Below, piece after piece: positions 1 through 6,294 of a stretch of DNA of 7,815 nt. Numbering within the stretch: the stretch's first letter is position 1; each line of letters starts with the position of its first letter. The notes under the pieces were generated by a model. The model ran no database searches, was not told where the DNA came from, and was given only the letters and a program-made list of their open reading frames with translations. The stretch spans positions 1 to 7,815 of the forward strand of contig CBDUXT010000162.1 in NCBI GenBank assembly GCA_965371245.1, in the 5' to 3' direction. The position numbers were made by a program, and so were the translations under genes. The DNA comes from CBDUXT01 sp965371245 (GTDB lineage: Bacteria > Planctomycetota > Phycisphaerae > UBA1845).

Positions 1-2
1 GA

Positions 3-17
3 GGTGGGCCACCCACC
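3..17. repeat. Short hairpin at left edge
   Basis: GGTGGG (3-8) pairs with CCCACC (12-17) across a 3-base loop. It sits in the gene-free left edge and may be the remains of a longer dispersed hairpin repeat cut by the window border. No function can be assigned. Confidence 0.4.
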
Positions 18-79
18 GAGCAAACCCGCAGATTCAAGGTTGACCATACACTAGTACCTCTTCACGCCTAACTTTGTGG

Positions 80-152
80 GTGGCATGGGCAAGCGCCAGC
101 TTGCCCGTGCTGGTCTCGTAGCCACACGGGCAAACAAGTTTGCCCATGGCAC
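80..152. repeat. Compound palindromic repeat (REP/BIME-like), possible terminator region
   Basis: Two hairpins lie side by side. The first has GGGCAAGC (87-94) and GCTTGCCC (99-106) with a 4-base loop; its stem extends outward to about 12 bp with one G-T pair. The second has GGGCAAAC (128-135) and GTTTGCCC (138-145) with a 2-base loop. The outer flanks (80-94 against 138-152) are also near-perfect inverted copies, so the block is a nested palindrome. It lies about 40-110 bases past the stop codon of the minus-strand TlpA-like gene and could fold in its 3' transcript. There is no T-run, so a terminator role is only inferred. The rest of 1-189 shows no credible gene. Confidence 0.75.
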
Positions 153-189
153 CCGCGTGCCAACCCGCAGAAGTGCGTGTGAAGATGCA

Positions 190-1755
190 CTAGCCCGGCG
201 AGCCCCCCGCTTTGGTCGCCTCATAGCGAGCGAGGATCTCACGGAACTCTTTTTGCGGCGGTCCTTTCGGACCTTTCGTGACGACGCGGTTCTGGAGTTC
301 AATGGCCTCGTCGATCATGCCGTTGGCGAACTTGGCGGCCGCCAGCGTTTGAAGGTGAAAGGTTTGCCGTCCACCCGGCGCCTCGGCCATTTGCTCCGCC
401 ACGGCCAGCGCCAATCCGTCGAACTTGCCCTTTGTCGCTTCGCTGGTGAGCAGCTCGTCCGTGAAGCTCTTGAGGAAGTCGGCGTTCTCGGTGGCCATCT
501 GGATCATATAGTGCCCCACGGCGAGAGCCCCGTTTCGATCGTTCTTGCAGTCCACCAGAATGCGAAACTTCGTCAGATAGTGGCTCGGCTCCTCCGGCTC
601 GAGCTTGATGGCGATCTCGACCGTTCGAAGCGCCAGGTCGCCGCAAATCTTGTTGCGCGGTGGCGAGGATAGAATGCCGAGGAACCGGCGCAACTGCCCG
701 GCATCGTCCTTCACCTGGTCGATCGTTTCCGCGGCGAACGCCAGCGCTTCTTCATCCATGTCGCTCAGCGACAGGGCGCGGAAGTAGTCGATCCTCAGGT
801 TGGGGTCATCGGGTCGATCATCGAGCACCTTCTTGATGGCATCGACGGCAATCCCGTTGCATCCGTATTCGTCCTTATCTGAAATGATGCTCGCAGCGAC
901 GCGACCGAACCACAAGGGGTGCTCCACTGCGCGGTCAAGTGTCTCGATCGCGCAGGCACGCGCTTCGTCGAACTTCTTGAGTTGCGCGGCAAGAACATCG
1001 AACTTTCGAAGACGCATATCAAGGCGGTCCGGCTGCAAGGCGAGTAGCTGGTCGATGAGATCCAATTGCCGGTCCGAGCGGCCAGTGGCCGGGATGCCTT
1101 CCAGTACCTTGTCGATCGTACGGGCCTTCTTGGCGCTCTCCATGTCATACGTTCCGGCGACCAGCTTTTGCACGGCCGCGTCAAGCCCGAAGATAGGGTG
1201 CCCGATCCAGGCCACGGTTCCCGTCTTGTCGATGACGAACGCTGTCGGGAGGCCGCCCTCGCCCGCGTCGGTCATATAGGAGTTGTAGGTCTCGCCGTCC
1301 GTGTCGAAGGCGATCGAGTAACCCATCTTCTCGCCCCACTCGGTCACAAACTCTTTGACTTGGTCGAGCGTGTTGGCGTCATCGGGCTTGGTGACGCCGA
1401 CGATGCGAACGTTCTTGTCGGCATACCTGCGCTGCAGATCGGTAAGGTGAGGGATGCTGTCGATGCAGGGTCCGCACCATGTGGCCCAGAAGTCGAGAAC
1501 GGTGATCTGCTTCCCGAAGGACTCAGAATTCGTAAATCGTTCGCCCTTGATCCACTCGGCGTCGGCCAGCTCCGGAGCCTGCGAGCCCAGGTTGAGTTTG
1601 GCTAGCACAACCGGCGGGTCAGCCGTCCGTCTCGATTCGACTTGCCGCTCACTGCCCCGGGGCGCCGACGAGTTTTCGTCACACCCGGCCACCAGCGCGG
1701 CGACGAACCCAACCGCCACGCACCGCATCCACGCGTTCCTCTTTGTATCATTCAT
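190..1755 (-). CDS. TlpA/ResA-like thioredoxin-fold lipoprotein with helical-repeat tail
   Basis: The product has 521 residues. The reading frame is open further upstream, but the start at 1755 is chosen because an AGGAGAG ribosome-binding site lies about 6-8 bases before it and a lipoprotein signal follows at once: basic residues, a hydrophobic stretch, then V-A-G-C with the lipidation cysteine at residue 25. Residues about 55-200 form a thioredoxin-like domain with WCGPC at 93-97 and the expected cis-proline in GLP at 170. Such domains reduce or exchange disulfides outside the cytoplasmic membrane, for example in cytochrome c maturation. Residues about 205-515 are almost all helical and resemble TPR-like repeats, with phrases such as LLALQPD, VLDDRPDDP and ANGMIDEAIELQ. 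This suggests a protein-binding arm. The partner is unknown. The gene has no close same-strand neighbour and appears monocistronic. Fold assignment is secure; the specific substrate is not. Confidence 0.9.
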   Translation of the reverse strand: MNDTKRNAWMRCVAVGFVAALVAGCDENSSAPRGSERQVESRRTADPPVVLAKLNLGSQAPELADAEWIKGERFTNSESFGKQITVLDFWATWCGPCIDSIPHLTDLQRRYADKNVRIVGVTKPDDANTLDQVKEFVTEWGEKMGYSIAFDTDGETYNSYMTDAGEGGLPTAFVIDKTGTVAWIGHPIFGLDAAVQKLVAGTYDMESAKKARTIDKVLEGIPATGRSDRQLDLIDQLLALQPDRLDMRLRKFDVLAAQLKKFDEARACAIETLDRAVEHPLWFGRVAASIISDKDEYGCNGIAVDAIKKVLDDRPDDPNLRIDYFRALSLSDMDEEALAFAAETIDQVKDDAGQLRRFLGILSSPPRNKICGDLALRTVEIAIKLEPEEPSHYLTKFRILVDCKNDRNGALAVGHYMIQMATENADFLKSFTDELLTSEATKGKFDGLALAVAEQMAEAPGGRQTFHLQTLAAAKFANGMIDEAIELQNRVVTKGPKGPPQKEFREILARYEATKAGGSPG

Positions 1756-2529
1756 CTCGAACTCTCCTGGGTAACCCGGGACTCTCGGAACGTCCTTGGG
1801 CCGGCATACACGCCGAGCGGCCCACACGCTATAGCATACGTCCAATCGCTCTCGGCGCGAACCGCGCTGCGTAGAATCTTGTCGGATCCGGGAGTATAAA
1901 TCCGGGTTGAGCCGCGATGACGCGGAACATCCCACCCGCGTGCCTCGTTACCAGTACTGGAACCCCCGGTGGGGCGTGCCCCAGCTCGATGGGAAACAGC
2001 GCTCGGAGGCCGCCCCGGCATTCTCTGGTCGATGCCCAGGGTCGAGTCACGACCCCGCCCAAAGCCGCGACGATCGGCGTCACCACAACGAACCGAGCCT
2101 TGTATCACTGGATTCTCCCGACGAAGCTCCGCGCGTACAGCCTCCGCCGAAGATCGACTCGCCATACATGGGATCCGCCGCTATCAGTATAGACGCATTG
2201 ACCAGCCGGTTGATTGCGGACAAACCGTCTCGTTTTGTCAGGTTCTGATGGCGGAACTCGGGCATCAAGCCCGCCGGCGCGGCTTGCGATGACTTGGCTT
2301 TCGGTCAGGGCCTGCATGATCCGTCGGGCGGGCTCTTCGCCCGAAGGCTCGATCGTGTCGAACTCGCCCTCGATGGCATCGGCCAAGGACACGGGCAGTG
2401 CCACTGGCACTCGTCCTTTTCTGGGCGCGCCGCGCGCCGGCCTTAGCCGTCGAAGTTTTGAGGCCCGACGGTCGATAAGGTGGACCGAGACCTGAGACGC
2501 GATCGAACAGGGCCCCCGGATGCCACGCA
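1756..2529. other. 774-base interval without a convincing gene
   Basis: This interval separates the divergent TlpA-like gene and the small membrane-protein gene, so it must hold both promoters. I found no confident -35/-10 pair. On the minus strand a TATACT at 1893-1898 resembles a -10 box for the TlpA-like gene but has no matching -35. Short overlapping reading frames on both strands have no recognisable motifs. The 2105-2530 minus frame (listed separately) is the only one with coding-like codon use. A small hairpin, CGGGC (2259-2263) with GCCCG (2269-2273), and a 15-base palindrome (2397-2411) are present. Confidence 0.5.
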
Positions 2530-2530
2530 A
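2105..2530 (-). pseudogene. Doubtful reading frame, possibly a gene remnant
   Basis: An open frame of 141 codons begins with TTG and has no clear ribosome-binding site. I do not recognise the product. Roughly the middle third (about 2270-2410, phrase VALPVSLADAIEGEFDTIEP) uses G or C in about four fifths of third codon positions, as the real genes here do. The flanking parts do not keep this up, and the C-terminal end is rich in arginine and reads like translated noncoding DNA. It could be the decayed remainder of a gene, a small real gene with a start nearer 2420, or chance. It opens head-on against the plus-strand membrane-protein gene that starts at 2530. Confidence 0.2.
2397..2411. repeat. 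Perfect 15-base palindrome
   Basis: AGTGCCA and TGGCACT are perfect inverted 7-base arms around a single central C. It lies about 120 bases upstream of the membrane-protein start at 2530. It could be a regulator-binding site or part of a dispersed repeat; the sequence alone does not decide. Confidence 0.4.
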
Positions 2531-2892
2531 TGAATGTACTGAAACTACTGAGCGTGTTTGTGTGTGTGCTGCTGGCGGTCGGCTACGCCAACCGGCGGCG
2601 GAAGCGCGTACACATTCCGCTGATGGTAAGCTCCCTGCTCATCGACCTGGGTTTGGTGTTGTACCTGGAGATCACGCGGGCGGTCGTCGAGTCCGTGACC
2701 ACGCGCGAGATGACCCTGCTTCTCGTTGTACACATCTGTCTCAGCGTGGCCGTGCTCGCGCTGTACGGCGTGCAGGTCGTCACCGGGATCAAAAAGGCGC
2801 GGGGTGGGACCAGCGTTTGGCATGTTCGCTGCGGGCTCGTGCTGCTGGTGACGCGCTTTGGGAACCTGATCACCAGCTTCGCGGTGACATAA
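2530..2892 (+). CDS. Small four-helix membrane protein, DUF420-like
   Basis: The product has 120 residues. Four hydrophobic segments are visible at about 4-20, 30-47, 62-86 and 99-117. A strongly basic loop (NRRRKR, 21-26) follows the first helix, which by the positive-inside rule puts that loop in the cytoplasm. Three histidines lie at or near helix ends: H28 just before helix 2, H68 inside helix 3 and H98 just before helix 4. This histidine spacing and the overall size resemble DUF420 proteins (YozB-like), a family of unknown function whose histidines recall haem or metal ligands. No domain outside the membrane is present. The start is preceded by only a weak ribosome-binding site. The gene converges on purC. 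The call is resemblance, not a proven family match; it could also be an unassigned membrane protein. Confidence 0.7.
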   Translation: MNVLKLLSVFVCVLLAVGYANRRRKRVHIPLMVSSLLIDLGLVLYLEITRAVVESVTTREMTLLLVVHICLSVAVLALYGVQVVTGIKKARGGTSVWHVRCGLVLLVTRFGNLITSFAVT

Positions 2893-2937
2893 CAGCCGAG
2901 GATGATGTGCCTGCGAACAGCCTGTTCGTGAAACCTC

Positions 2938-2961
2938 GTAGGCCGGGTCATCGACCCGGCA
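2938..2961. repeat. Hairpin repeat, left copy of an inverted pair
   Basis: GCCGGGTC (2942-2949) and GACCCGGC (2953-2960) form a perfect 8-bp stem with the loop ATC. The 24-base unit reappears in inverted orientation at 3018-3041 with two differences. The hairpin sits 50 bases after the stop of the small membrane-protein gene and may end or stabilise its transcript. No T-run follows. Confidence 0.8.
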
Positions 2962-3017
2962 CTTCCCGAGCGTAACGTTGTGGTTGGGGACTCATGATGC
3001 CATTGCCGTGGCAGCAA

Positions 3018-3041
3018 TGCCGGGTCGAGGACCCGACCTAC
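3018..3041. repeat. Hairpin repeat, right copy, overlapping the purC stop codon
   Basis: This is the inverted copy of 2938-2961, matching at 22 of 24 positions. Its own stem is CGGGTC (3021-3026) with GACCCG (3030-3035). On the minus strand the unit ends in GTAG, and its TAG is the stop codon of purC (3038-3040). Together the two copies make a REP/BIME-like bidirectional element between converging genes, where it may act on both transcripts. Confidence 0.8.
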
Positions 3042-3937
3042 CCGGTCAACTTCGCAACCACGTCGCGGTACTTGTCGGCGGTGTTGCTCACGATGTCGGC
3101 CGGCAACACGGGACCCGGCGGGGTCTTGTCCCACTTTCCGGCATCAACGAGGGTTGTTAGGTAGTTGCGAACGTATTGCTTGTCGAAGCTGTCCTGGTCG
3201 CGTCCGGGTTCGTAGGCGTCCGCGGGCCAGAAGCGGGATGAATCCGGCGTCAGCACTTCGTCAATGAGCAACAGCTCGCCGTCGAGATAGCCAAACTCGA
3301 ACTTGGTGTCGGCGATGATGATGCCTCGCTTGCGGGCGTGGTCGGCCGCCCGGTTGTAGAGTTCGAGGCTCCGGTCGCGAAGGATCGTCATGCATTTGGC
3401 CCCTGCGGATCGAGCGGCCTGGTCAAACGAGATGTTCTCGTCGTGCCCCTCGTCGGCCTTGGTGGCGGGCGTGAAAATCGGCTCGGGCAACCGTTCGCAT
3501 TGACGCAGCCCCGCCGGCAGAGACACCCCGCAGACGCTTCCGGTTTCTTGATAGTCCGTCCACCCGGAGCCGGCCAGGTAGCCACGAACGACGCACTCGA
3601 TCGGTACCACCTGCGTCTTGCGGCAACGCATCGCCCGCCCGCGCAGTTCGGAGAGATGCGACTCCAGACCGGGCGGCGCCGCGGTCTCCACGACCTCGAT
3701 GAGATGGTGCAAAACGGTGTCGGTGAAGAACTCGAACCAGAACTTCGACAGGCTCGTGAGCATCACGCCTTTGCCCGGGATCGCGGTGGGCAACACGACG
3801 TCGTACGCGCTGATGCGATCGGTGGCCACGAGGAGCACCTCGTCGCCCAAGTCGTACACGTCCCGGACCTTCCCTCTGCGCACGGGATAGGCTTGGTAGT
3901 CCGTCCGTGTCACGATCGTCGGGGTTTCCAATGTCAT
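3038..3937 (-). CDS. purC: Phosphoribosylaminoimidazole-succinocarboxamide synthase (SAICAR synthetase)
   Basis: The product has 299 residues. It joins CAIR and aspartate using ATP to make SAICAR in cytoplasmic de novo purine synthesis. Visible marks are the nucleotide-binding start RRGKVRDVYDLG (20-31), the first family signature around VVPIECVVRGYLAGSGW (110-126), the second signature IIADTKFEFG (207-216), DEVLTPDSSRFW (226-237) and KQYVRNYL (253-260). At about 300 residues it is the longer form, like yeast Ade1, rather than the roughly 240-residue form of E. coli. The frame is open upstream to 4093, but those residues are not PurC-like. The ATG at 3937 fits the family, yet GGAGG ends only one base before it; a TTG two codons later (3931) would have ideal spacing. 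It stands alone, with no other purine gene in the window. The stop codon lies in a dispersed hairpin repeat. Confidence 0.97.
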   Translation of the reverse strand: MTLETPTIVTRTDYQAYPVRRGKVRDVYDLGDEVLLVATDRISAYDVVLPTAIPGKGVMLTSLSKFWFEFFTDTVLHHLIEVVETAAPPGLESHLSELRGRAMRCRKTQVVPIECVVRGYLAGSGWTDYQETGSVCGVSLPAGLRQCERLPEPIFTPATKADEGHDENISFDQAARSAGAKCMTILRDRSLELYNRAADHARKRGIIIADTKFEFGYLDGELLLIDEVLTPDSSRFWPADAYEPGRDQDSFDKQYVRNYLTTLVDAGKWDKTPPGPVLPADIVSNTADKYRDVVAKLTG

Positions 3938-4030
3938 ACCTCCGTCGCCTTGTAAACGCGGTGCATCAAAGGCCCGCCTGGTGGACCCGCCCGCGTACCG
4001 CCACTGTGCGTCACGCGTGCCAGGCTGTCC

Positions 4031-4060
4031 ATGATACGCGATTCCACCGTGCCGTGGCAA
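4031..4060 (-). promoter_or_regulatory. Candidate sigma-70-type promoter of purC
   Basis: On the minus strand TTGCCA (4055-4060) and TATCAT (4031-4036) each match the housekeeping consensus at five of six positions and are 18 bases apart. Transcription would begin near 4024, giving a leader of about 85 bases before purC. Confidence 0.55.
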
Positions 4061-4120
4061 AGGCGGCCCCATCCACGACGAAGGTGGGTGCATGACCGAA
4101 TCGGCGGGCAGTGTTCAGAG

Positions 4121-4140
4121 CACGGGGCGCGAGCCCTGTG
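4121..4140. repeat. Hairpin repeat in the purC/GH10 intergenic region
   Basis: CACGGGGC (4121-4128) pairs with GCCCTGTG (4133-4140), with one G-T pair and a GCGA loop. It lies upstream of the purC promoter and resembles the other dispersed hairpins of the window in size and GC content. Confidence 0.6.
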
Positions 4141-4183
4141 ACCGGTCTGGTATCGTAGAAGCCCTGTCTTGTTCGCGTCGTGT

Positions 4184-4203
4184 CCGTGGGCTTGCGCCCA
4201 CGG
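4184..4203. repeat. Perfect hairpin repeat in the purC/GH10 intergenic region
   Basis: CCGTGGGC (4184-4191) and GCCCACGG (4196-4203) form a perfect 8-bp stem with the loop TTGC. GTCCG (4182-4186) and CGGAC (4206-4210) offer an alternative outer pairing. It is about 44 bases from the previous hairpin. It may insulate the divergent units or be a passive dispersed repeat. No T-run follows on either strand. Confidence 0.7.
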
Positions 4204-4306
4204 CTCGGACGCGGCGTGGCGCCGTCAAGATGGCTTAGCACGCCCCGCCAAGACTGTCACGCACGCACGAAGGTTCGAGCGGTCGGGAAAAATTACAGCG
4301 GCCGAC

Positions 4307-4335
4307 TCGACGAATCGGGTGGTTTCGTTGATAAT
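4307..4335 (+). promoter_or_regulatory. Possible promoter of the GH10-like operon
   Basis: TCGACG (4307-4312) and GATAAT (4330-4335) are 17 bases apart. The -10 box matches consensus at five of six positions, the -35 at four. The leader to the start at 4466 would be about 125 bases. Confidence 0.35.
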
Positions 4336-4465
4336 GGTTGTCGTCTGGTGCAATCAGGGGTAGGCTGCCGCCAGCTACGGAACGCGTTGCGGCCTGGTGG
4401 TGGACACGATCGCGGCCCGAACTCATACGTACTATTCTTATCATTCGAGTTGCCGCAGGCCTCAC

Positions 4466-5965
4466 ATGCTTTCCTTCGCCGTCTACTCAAGCGGCCAGCC
4501 CGCCCAAGAGGTGAATCTGTCCGGCGCCTACGTCGTCGGCACCGATGACGTACCCTTGCGCGCGGATGTTTCGTTCGCCAACGGGGTGATCGCTTGCAAG
4601 AAGCGTGCGGCGGGTCCCGCCGGTCTGGCGCTGCTTTGGGCGATCGACGGCGTCGGCACGGTCATGCTGGAGACCGTCCGAGTCCCCGAGCGCGACCAAC
4701 CCTACATCCTTCAAGTGGAACTGGCACGAGCCCGCCTGATGCGCGTCCAGCAGAAGATCGAGGACTGGGGACTGGCTGATTTCGCGGGGCTGGGGGAGGT
4801 GATCGCCGAGCTTGATCGGGCGCGCGATTCGCTGATTCGTGCCCTGCAAGCCGACACACCGGCGGACGCGGCCGCCCACGGTGACGAGGCGCTGGCGATT
4901 GCAGTCCAGGTCAGTGAAACGATGAGCCGCCAACACGCCGAGATCATGCTAGGCCGGCGGCGACAGGCCGGCGGCTTCGGGCGGCGGGTGCTGGGCTGCT
5001 CGATCCCCTTGGACAAACCCACCGACGCGCTTCGCAAGCGCATGTCGGCCGCGTTTGACTTCGCCTGTGTGCCGATCGTCTGGCGCGACATTGAGCCGAC
5101 CGAGCAGACCTTCAACTGGAAGCCGCTGGACGCCTGGGTTGAGTTGCTCGCCAAGCACCGTGTGCCGATCAAGGGGTCGGCCCTTCTCTCCTTCCAGGAG
5201 AAGCACGTGCCCGACTGGCTTTACATCTGGGAACACGGCTTCGACACCATCCGCGACCTGGCCTTCGAGCACATCCGCCGGGTCTTGAATCGGTATGGTG
5301 GGCACATCCAGACCTGGGACGTCATCAGCGGAATTCACGCCGACAACTGCTTCACGTTCAACTTCGAGCAGCTCATGGAACTCACGCGCATGGCGGCCGC
5401 CCTGACCAAACAGGTCGCTCCGCAGAACGTGGCCATCATCGACCTGGTCGCGCCCTGGGGCGAATACTATGCGCGCAACCAGCGAACCATTCCGCCGTTG
5501 CTCTACGCCGACATGGCCGTCCAAAGCGGTGTCACCTTCGACGCATTCGGCCTACAGTTCCACTTCGGCCCCAACATCGACGGCATGTACATACGAGACA
5601 TGTTCCAGATATCGTCGCTGCTGGATCTGTTCGCCAAGCTCGGCAAGCCGCTACACATCACGGCCGTCCAGGTGCCCTCAGACACCACCGTGCGCGGAAA
5701 CGGCGCCGACGGCCAACCCAGAATCACGCTCGACGGCGGCGTGTGGCGCGCGCCGTGGAGCGAACAGGTCCAGTCCGAATGGCTCACCGAGTTCCTCGCC
5801 GTCGCCCTCTCCAAGCCGTTCGTCGAGACGGTGTCGTGGCACGACTTGGCCGACCATGGGGGACAGCCGGTCCCCAACGGCGGCCTGCTTCATGCCGACC
5901 TGAACCCCAAACCCGCGTACGAGAAAATCGTCAAGCTACGCGCGGACATACGCAACCGTCGATAG
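4466..5965 (+). CDS. GH10 xylanase-fold protein lacking both catalytic glutamates
   Basis: The product has 499 residues. The frame is open back to 4397, but the start at 4466 (MLSFAVYSSGQ) begins the ordered sequence; only a weak AGG lies 7 bases before it. There is no signal peptide, so it is probably cytoplasmic unless exported another way. Residues 1-75 look like a beta-rich domain. Residues about 87-162 are helical. From about 175 a GH10 barrel is recognisable: DIEPTEQTFNW (208-218), HVPDWL (247-252), TWDVISGIH (283-291), GLQFHF (362-367), PLHITAVQVP (395-404) and VSWHDLADH (456-464). GH10 enzymes cut xylan with an acid/base Glu in a WDVVNE-type motif and a nucleophile Glu in an ITE-type motif. 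Here these positions are Gly289 and Ala400, and the WH of the usual HTLVWH loop is also absent. Hydrolysis by the GH10 mechanism is therefore unlikely; sugar binding or another chemistry is possible. It is followed 11 bases later by a helix-hairpin-helix gene. Confidence 0.9.
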   Translation: MLSFAVYSSGQPAQEVNLSGAYVVGTDDVPLRADVSFANGVIACKKRAAGPAGLALLWAIDGVGTVMLETVRVPERDQPYILQVELARARLMRVQQKIEDWGLADFAGLGEVIAELDRARDSLIRALQADTPADAAAHGDEALAIAVQVSETMSRQHAEIMLGRRRQAGGFGRRVLGCSIPLDKPTDALRKRMSAAFDFACVPIVWRDIEPTEQTFNWKPLDAWVELLAKHRVPIKGSALLSFQEKHVPDWLYIWEHGFDTIRDLAFEHIRRVLNRYGGHIQTWDVISGIHADNCFTFNFEQLMELTRMAAALTKQVAPQNVAIIDLVAPWGEYYARNQRTIPPLLYADMAVQSGVTFDAFGLQFHFGPNIDGMYIRDMFQISSLLDLFAKLGKPLHITAVQVPSDTTVRGNGADGQPRITLDGGVWRAPWSEQVQSEWLTEFLAVALSKPFVETVSWHDLADHGGQPVPNGGLLHADLNPKPAYEKIVKLRADIRNRR

Positions 5966-5976
5966 GCCCCTACGCC

Positions 5977-6294
5977 ATGGCCCGTTCCAAGACCCTGCTC
6001 GTGCTTCTGTGGATCGTCATGCTCCTTGCACTGCGGCCCATCGCGCGCGACGCCGTCACCCCGCGGCCACCGGGCGTGGCAACACACACCCTTGACCCGA
6101 ACACCGCCCCCTGGTGGGAGCTGACCGCGCTGCCGCGCATCGGCGAAGTGACAGCGCGCAAGATCGTAGCCCACCGTGGTCTTGTCGCGGATGACACGCC
6201 GACCTTTCTCGCGCCGGGGGACCTGCAACGCATTCGAGGCATCGGACCACTCACGCTCCTGCGGATCGGTCCCTATCTTTCGTTCCCGAACTGA
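5977..6294 (+). CDS. Membrane-anchored ComEA-like helix-hairpin-helix protein
   Basis: The product has 105 residues. The start at 5977 lies 11 bases after the stop of the GH10-like gene, so the two are probably co-transcribed and perhaps translationally coupled. Residues about 6-22 form one hydrophobic segment (LLVLLWIVMLLALRPIA), an anchor or uncleaved signal, followed by a proline-rich linker. Residues about 38-102 carry a tandem helix-hairpin-helix unit: LDPNTAPWWELTALPRIG opens it, with hairpins at PRIGEVTA (53-60) and RGIGPLTL (87-94). Such units bind DNA backbone without sequence preference; ComEA uses one outside the membrane to take up transforming DNA. The usual ComEA N-terminal SLBB domain is missing, so a role in DNA uptake is not shown. 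The last 44 bases overlap the end of the minus-strand sigma-factor gene. Confidence 0.85.
   Translation: MARSKTLLVLLWIVMLLALRPIARDAVTPRPPGVATHTLDPNTAPWWELTALPRIGEVTARKIVAHRGLVADDTPTFLAPGDLQRIRGIGPLTLLRIGPYLSFPN

Noticed and set aside
76..672. Plus-strand 198-codon open frame across the end of the TlpA-like gene
   Set aside because: It is antisense to a gene with clear domain motifs, is rich in arginine and leucine, and has no recognisable motif.
1883..1909. ATCCGGG repeated twice around TATAAA, considered as a regulator site
   Set aside because: Only two 7-base direct copies with no wider symmetry; likely chance in GC-rich sequence.
1829..2086. Minus-strand 85-codon frame beginning GTG, with protein-like hydrophobic phrases
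   Set aside because: It has no recognisable motif, only moderate third-position bias, no clear ribosome-binding site, and occupies the likely promoter region of the TlpA-like gene.
3338..3955. Plus-strand 205-codon open frame opposite purC
   Set aside because: It is a complement shadow of purC codons; PurC signatures on the other strand are decisive.
4949..5524. Minus-strand 191-codon open frame inside the GH10-like gene
   Set aside because: It is antisense to a well-supported gene and reads as complementary-strand composition; no domain is visible.
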